Assembly (NCBI GenBank): GCA_046590855.1
Contig: JBKJTJ010000225.1
Location: forward strand, 1 to 9,202
Length of the DNA stretch: 9,202 nucleotides
From: JACMOY01 sp046590855
Lineage (GTDB): Bacteria; Actinomycetota; Actinomycetes; Actinomycetales; Angustibacteraceae
Direction: 5' to 3'
Shown: positions 6,343-9,202 of the stretch, piece by piece
How the letters are laid out: every line of letters begins with the position of its first letter
Position numbering within the stretch: position 1 is the first letter of the stretch
Made by a program: the position numbers and the translations under genes
The notes under the pieces: model-generated
The model's input: the letters and a program-made list of their open reading frames with translations, nothing else
Databases searched by the model: none
Told to the model about the DNA's origin: nothing

Positions 6343-7537
6343 TCAGGACAGCACGCGCAGCCGGATGGTCTCGGGCAGCTGCTGGAGACGCTCGAGGATG
6401 TCGGAGGTGTAGTCGGCGCTGACGTCGGTGACCAGGTAGCCGACGTCCGCCCGGGTGCTGAGGGACTGCGCGTCGACGTTGACCCCGTGCTCGGCGAGCA
6501 GGGCGTTGACCTTCGCCAGGACGCCGGGGACGTTGCGGTGCACGTGCGCCAGCCGGTGCCCGCCGGCGATGTCACCGGCGCCGATGGTCGGGAAGTTGAC
6601 CGACAGCGAGGTGGCGCCGCCGTGGGCGTAGGCGCGCAGCTTGCCGGCGACGAAGCGGCCGATGTCCTGCTGGGCCTCCTCGGTGCTGCCGCCGACGTGG
6701 GGCGTGAGGATGACGTTGGCGAGGCCGCGCAGCTCGGACGCGAACGGGTCGCCCTGGCGCTTGGGCTCGGTGGGGAAGACGTCGATCGCGGCGCCCGCGA
6801 TGTGCCCGGACTCGATGTGCTTGCGAAGCGCCCCGTGGTCGACGACGAAGCCGCGCGACATGTTCATGAAGATCGAGCGTGGCCTCATCGACGCGAACTC
6901 GTTCTCGCCGAACAGGTCCAGGTTGCCGGGGCGTCCGTCGACGTGCAGCGAGACGACCTCGGCGGTCTCGAGCAGCTCGGGCAGGCTGCCGCAGCGGCGG
7001 GCGTTGCCGAGCGCGAGCTTGTCGTCGGTGTCGTAGAAGTAGACCGTCATGCCGAGGGCCTCGGCCAGCACCGACAGCTGCGACCCGATGTTGCCGTAAC
7101 CCACGATCCCGAGGCTGCGGCCCCGCACCTCGTGCGACCCCTTGGCGGACTTGTCCCACACGCCGGCGTGCATCGCGGCGTTCTTCTCGATCAGCCGTCG
7201 GGCCAGGGCGATGATCGACCCGATCGTGATCTCGACGACGCTGCGGGTGTTGGAGTACGGGGCGTTGAACACCGCGACGCCGTGGCCGGTGGCCGAGGTC
7301 AGGTCGATCTGGTTGGTGCCGATGCAGAAGGCACCGACGGCCTGCAGCTGCGGGGAGGATGCGAGGACCTTCTCGGTCACGAACGTCGTCGAACGGATCC
7401 CGAGCAGGTCGACGCCCTCGAGGTGCTCGATCAGCTCGGCCTCGTCAGGCCTGGGTCAGCGTGGCGACCTCGTGCCCACTGGCGCGCAACAGCTCGGCCG
7501 CGTCGGGGTGGATGTTCTCGAGCAGCAGTGCCTTCAC
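6343..7537 (-). pseudogene. serA: D-3-phosphoglycerate dehydrogenase gene, frameshifted near its 5' end
   Basis: SerA oxidises 3-phosphoglycerate to 3-phosphohydroxypyruvate, the first committed step of serine synthesis. The gene reads in two frames. From GTG 7537, with GGGAGA 6 bases upstream, 30 codons encode VKALLLENIHPDAAELLRAS and onward to TLTQA, then TGA at 7447-7445. From 7446 another frame continues DEAELIEHLEGVDLLGIRST to the stop at 6343. Joined, this is 397 residues, one short of the E. coli-type enzyme, which has an extra Leu at the junction; so two bases appear to be lost. Landmarks in joined numbering are NAD loop GYGNIG (146-151), R228, E257, catalytic H280 (TPHVGG) and a C-terminal ACT domain (about 326-397). 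The downstream frame could start at GTG 7380 and give 345 residues, but that removes the N-terminal substrate-domain strand. Everything after the break is well preserved, so a recent lesion or a sequencing indel is likely. Confidence 0.85.
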
Positions 7538-7543
7538 GCCGTG

Positions 7544-7576
7544 TCTCCCGGTGACGTCGCTGGAGTCTCCACCCTA
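7544..7576 (-). promoter_or_regulatory. Probable serA promoter -10 and ribosome site
   Basis: On the minus strand TAGGGT (7576-7571) fits TAnnnT, and GGGAGA (7549-7544) lies 6 bases before the GTG at 7537. Initiation near 7564 would give a leader of about 27 bases. No convincing -35 hexamer is seen. Confidence 0.4.
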
Positions 7577-7614
7577 GGAGCGCCGGCGGGCCCTGGGGAC
7601 GCCGGTCCGCCACC

Positions 7615-7649
7615 TGGACCGCCGACCGGACCGCCGTACGCTGCGCTGG
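7615..7649 (+). promoter_or_regulatory. Leaderless-type promoter of the spermidine-synthase-like gene
   Basis: TGGACC (7615-7620) and TACGCT (7637-7642) are separated by 16 bases, and GTG begins 6 bases after the -10. This is the classic actinobacterial leaderless arrangement, with no ribosome site before the start. It fixes the start at 7649 rather than any of the upstream in-frame codons that run antisense through serA. Confidence 0.55.
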
Positions 7650-8413
7650 TGAGCACGCCCCCCGGCCCCGAGGTGGTCGTCGACCGCGACGACCCGCAGG
7701 GGTTCACCATGGTGGTGGGCGGCGTGCCCAGCAGCTACGTGCACCTGGGTGACCCGCTGCGCCTGGACTTCGAGTACGTCCGCTGGGCCGGCGACCTGCT
7801 CGACGTCCTGGCGCCGGCCGGTGAGCCGCTGCACACCGTGCACATCGGGGGCGCCGGGTGCACGCTTCCCCGGTACGTCGTCGCCACCCGGCCGCGCTCG
7901 CGGCAGGTGGTGCTCGAGAACGACCCGGCCGTCATCGACCTGGCCCGCGCCCAGTTCGGCTACAGCCGGCGCAGCGGGTTCCGGCTGCGTGAGGCCGACG
8001 GGCTCGCCGGTCTGGCCGCGCTCGAGGACGGGTCGTTCGACGTGGTGGTGCGCGACGCGTTCGTCGGCGACACCACGCCGGCCCACCTGCAGTCGGCGGC
8101 GTTCGTCGCCGAGGTCGCGAGGGTGCTGGCCGCGGGCGGTGTGTACGTCGCCAACGTGGCCGACCGACCCGGGCTCGGGCTGGTCAAGCGTGAGGTGGCG
8201 ACGGCGTCCGCGCTGTTCGGCCAGGTGGCCCTGGTCGGCGAGACCCAGCACCTGCGCGGCCGGCGGTACGGCAACGTCCTGCTGATCGCCTCGCGGGTGG
8301 CGCTGCCGATCGGCGACCTCACCCGCCGGGTGGTCAGCGGCCCCGTGCCGGCGCGCGTGGTGCCCCCGGCCGACGTCCGCGCCCTCGCGTCGGGGGCCAG
8401 CGCGTTCGACTGA
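7649..8413 (+). CDS. Spermidine-synthase-like SAM-binding protein
   Basis: A 254-residue soluble Rossmann-fold protein of the polyamine aminopropyltransferase/SAM methyltransferase superfamily. Motif I is HIGGAGCTLPRY (65-76), the acidic residue that would bind the cofactor ribose is E90 in VVLEND, and AD at 116-117 would sit near the adenine. The segment FDVVVRDAF (130-138) aligns with the active-site strand of spermidine synthase, where the usual motif is DxxDP; here only D136 is kept and the second Asp is missing. The N-terminal beta-domain residues that hold the polyamine are also not obvious. Such short actinobacterial proteins are often annotated as spermidine synthase or as fused MFS/spermidine synthase, but polyamine synthesis is not shown here, and a different methyl- or aminopropyl-transfer role is possible. 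It diverges from serA and ends 17 bases from convergent prcA. Confidence 0.8.
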   Translation: MSTPPGPEVVVDRDDPQGFTMVVGGVPSSYVHLGDPLRLDFEYVRWAGDLLDVLAPAGEPLHTVHIGGAGCTLPRYVVATRPRSRQVVLENDPAVIDLARAQFGYSRRSGFRLREADGLAGLAALEDGSFDVVVRDAFVGDTTPAHLQSAAFVAEVARVLAAGGVYVANVADRPGLGLVKREVATASALFGQVALVGETQHLRGRRYGNVLLIASRVALPIGDLTRRVVSGPVPARVVPPADVRALASGASAFD

Positions 8414-8430
8414 CGGGTCGGGGTCGGGTC

Positions 8431-9202
8431 TCAGGCGGGGGGGTCGGGGGCCACGACGGGTGAGTCGCCGACGACGTCGTGCGTCCCGGGGCGGGGGTCG
8501 TCGTCGTGCGGCACGTCGTGGGTGGGGTCGCTCGGGCTGAGCAGCCTCTCGACCAGGGGGGCGGCCAGCCGGCGGAACAGCCGGCGCTCGCGCTGGCGGT
8601 CGAGCACCGCGACCTCGAGCTGGTCGGGGCCGAGCTCGCGCGGCTCGCCGTCGCCCGGGTGGGCGGCGAGCACCGACACGGCGAGGGTCAGGGCCTCACC
8701 CAGGCTCAACCCGGGGCGCCACTGCTCGCCGAGGGCGGTCGAGATCGACTGCGCCGCACCACCCATCGCGACGAAGCCACGCTCGTCGGCGACCGAACCG
8801 TCGTAGGTGAGGCGGTAGATCTGGTCCTGCTCGGCCGTCGAGCCCACCTCGGCCACGACGATCTCGACCTCGTAGGGCTTGGACTCCTGGGTGAAGACCG
8901 TGCCCAGGGTCTGAGCGTAGGCGTTGGCCAGGCCGCGGGCCGTCACGTCGGAGCGGTCGTAGGAGTAGCCGCGCAGGTCGGCGTAGCGCACGCCGGCAAC
9001 CCGGAGGTTCTCGAACTCGTTGTACTTGCCCACGGCGGCGAACGCGATGCGGTCGTAGATCTCGCTGATCTTGTGCAGGGCACGCGAGGGGTTCTCCGCC
9101 ACGAATGCGATGCCGCCGTCGTAGGCCAGGACGACGACCGAGCGGCCGCGGGCGATCCCCTTGCGCGCGTAGTCGGCGCGGTCCTTCATCAGCTGCTCGG
9201 GC
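8431..9202 (-). CDS. prcA: Proteasome alpha subunit (5' partial)
   Basis: Non-catalytic alpha-ring subunit of the bacterial 20S proteasome, which gates entry of Pup-tagged proteins unfolded by the Mpa/ARC ATPase. The frame is open through the window edge with PEQLMKDRADYARKGIARGR, matching the start of actinobacterial PrcA, so only a few N-terminal residues are missing. Core landmarks are ENPSRALHKISEIYDRIAFA, GKYNEFENLRVAGVRYAD, and AYAQTLGTVFTQESKPYEVE; the catalytic N-terminal Thr of beta subunits is absent, as expected. The fold ends near LEVAVLDRQRERRLFRR, after which a tail of roughly 45 residues rich in Asp, Pro and His follows, ending DSPVVAPDPPA. prcB should lie just upstream, outside the window. 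The gene pafA, often found nearby downstream, is not in the visible downstream sequence. Confidence 0.95.
   Translation of the reverse strand, partial: PEQLMKDRADYARKGIARGRSVVVLAYDGGIAFVAENPSRALHKISEIYDRIAFAAVGKYNEFENLRVAGVRYADLRGYSYDRSDVTARGLANAYAQTLGTVFTQESKPYEVEIVVAEVGSTAEQDQIYRLTYDGSVADERGFVAMGGAAQSISTALGEQWRPGLSLGEALTLAVSVLAAHPGDGEPRELGPDQLEVAVLDRQRERRLFRRLAAPLVERLLSPSDPTHDVPHDDDPRPGTHDVVGDSPVVAPDPPA

Noticed and set aside
7440..7452. Programmed +1 frameshift at GCC-TGA-C in serA, as in the release factor 2 gene
   Set aside because: TGA followed by C resembles the prfB site, but tRNA-Ala slipping from GCC to CCT would pair poorly, there is no well-placed internal ribosome-like stimulator, and a +1 shift would leave the joined protein one residue short of the family. 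An indel explains it better.
6034..7554. A 506-codon plus-strand frame opposite serA and cspA
   Set aside because: It is the antisense of clearly conserved genes and reflects GC-biased third positions. No ribosome site or recognisable domain.
8414..8430. Possible shared terminator between the spermidine-synthase-like gene and prcA
   Set aside because: The 17-base gap is G-rich without an inverted repeat of useful length.
1..9202. tRNA, rRNA, CRISPR array, insertion sequence or attachment site
   Set aside because: No cloverleaf-like segments, spaced direct repeats, transposase frames or flanking duplications were seen on either strand.

Overview
The window is very GC-rich chromosomal DNA from an actinobacterium. 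The partial proteasome alpha subunit gene (prcA) at the right edge, the actinobacterial-type RecQ tail at the left edge, a DesA-type acyl-ACP desaturase, GTG starts and several probable leaderless promoters all point to Actinomycetota. Genus cannot be fixed from sequence alone. Gene density is high, there are no RNA genes, insertion sequences or CRISPR arrays, and the content is mostly housekeeping.

Layout, left to right. (1) The 3' end of a RecQ-family helicase gene (+) converges on an MFS transporter gene (-). (2) The MFS gene sits 13 bases downstream of an acyl-ACP desaturase gene (desA-like, -), and the two probably form one operon. (3) A 96-base divergent region separates desA from a two-domain ABC-F ATPase gene (+). 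It carries two adjacent inverted repeats of the form TACG-N4-CGTA touching the desA start, which look like a TetR-type operator, and a leaderless-type promoter for the ABC-F gene. (4) The ABC-F gene converges on an 80-codon gene (-) whose product has a charged helical body and a Pro/Ser/Thr tail encoded by a 15-bp tandem repeat. (5) Upstream of that, on the same strand, are an aldo/keto reductase gene (YghZ/Gpr type), a perfect 14-bp stem terminator, a cold-shock protein gene with a long leader, and serA. (6) The serA reading frame is broken near its 5' end: codon 31 is TGA, and the homologous sequence resumes in another frame at the next base. (7) A divergent promoter region separates serA from a stand-alone spermidine-synthase-like SAM-binding protein gene (+), which converges on prcA (-), cut by the window end.

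The most notable items are the serA frameshift (real lesion or assembly indel), the palindromic operator at the desaturase promoter, and the repeat-encoded tail of the small protein. I did not find a clearly new multi-gene system. The region reads as an ordinary core-genome segment with a few local oddities.
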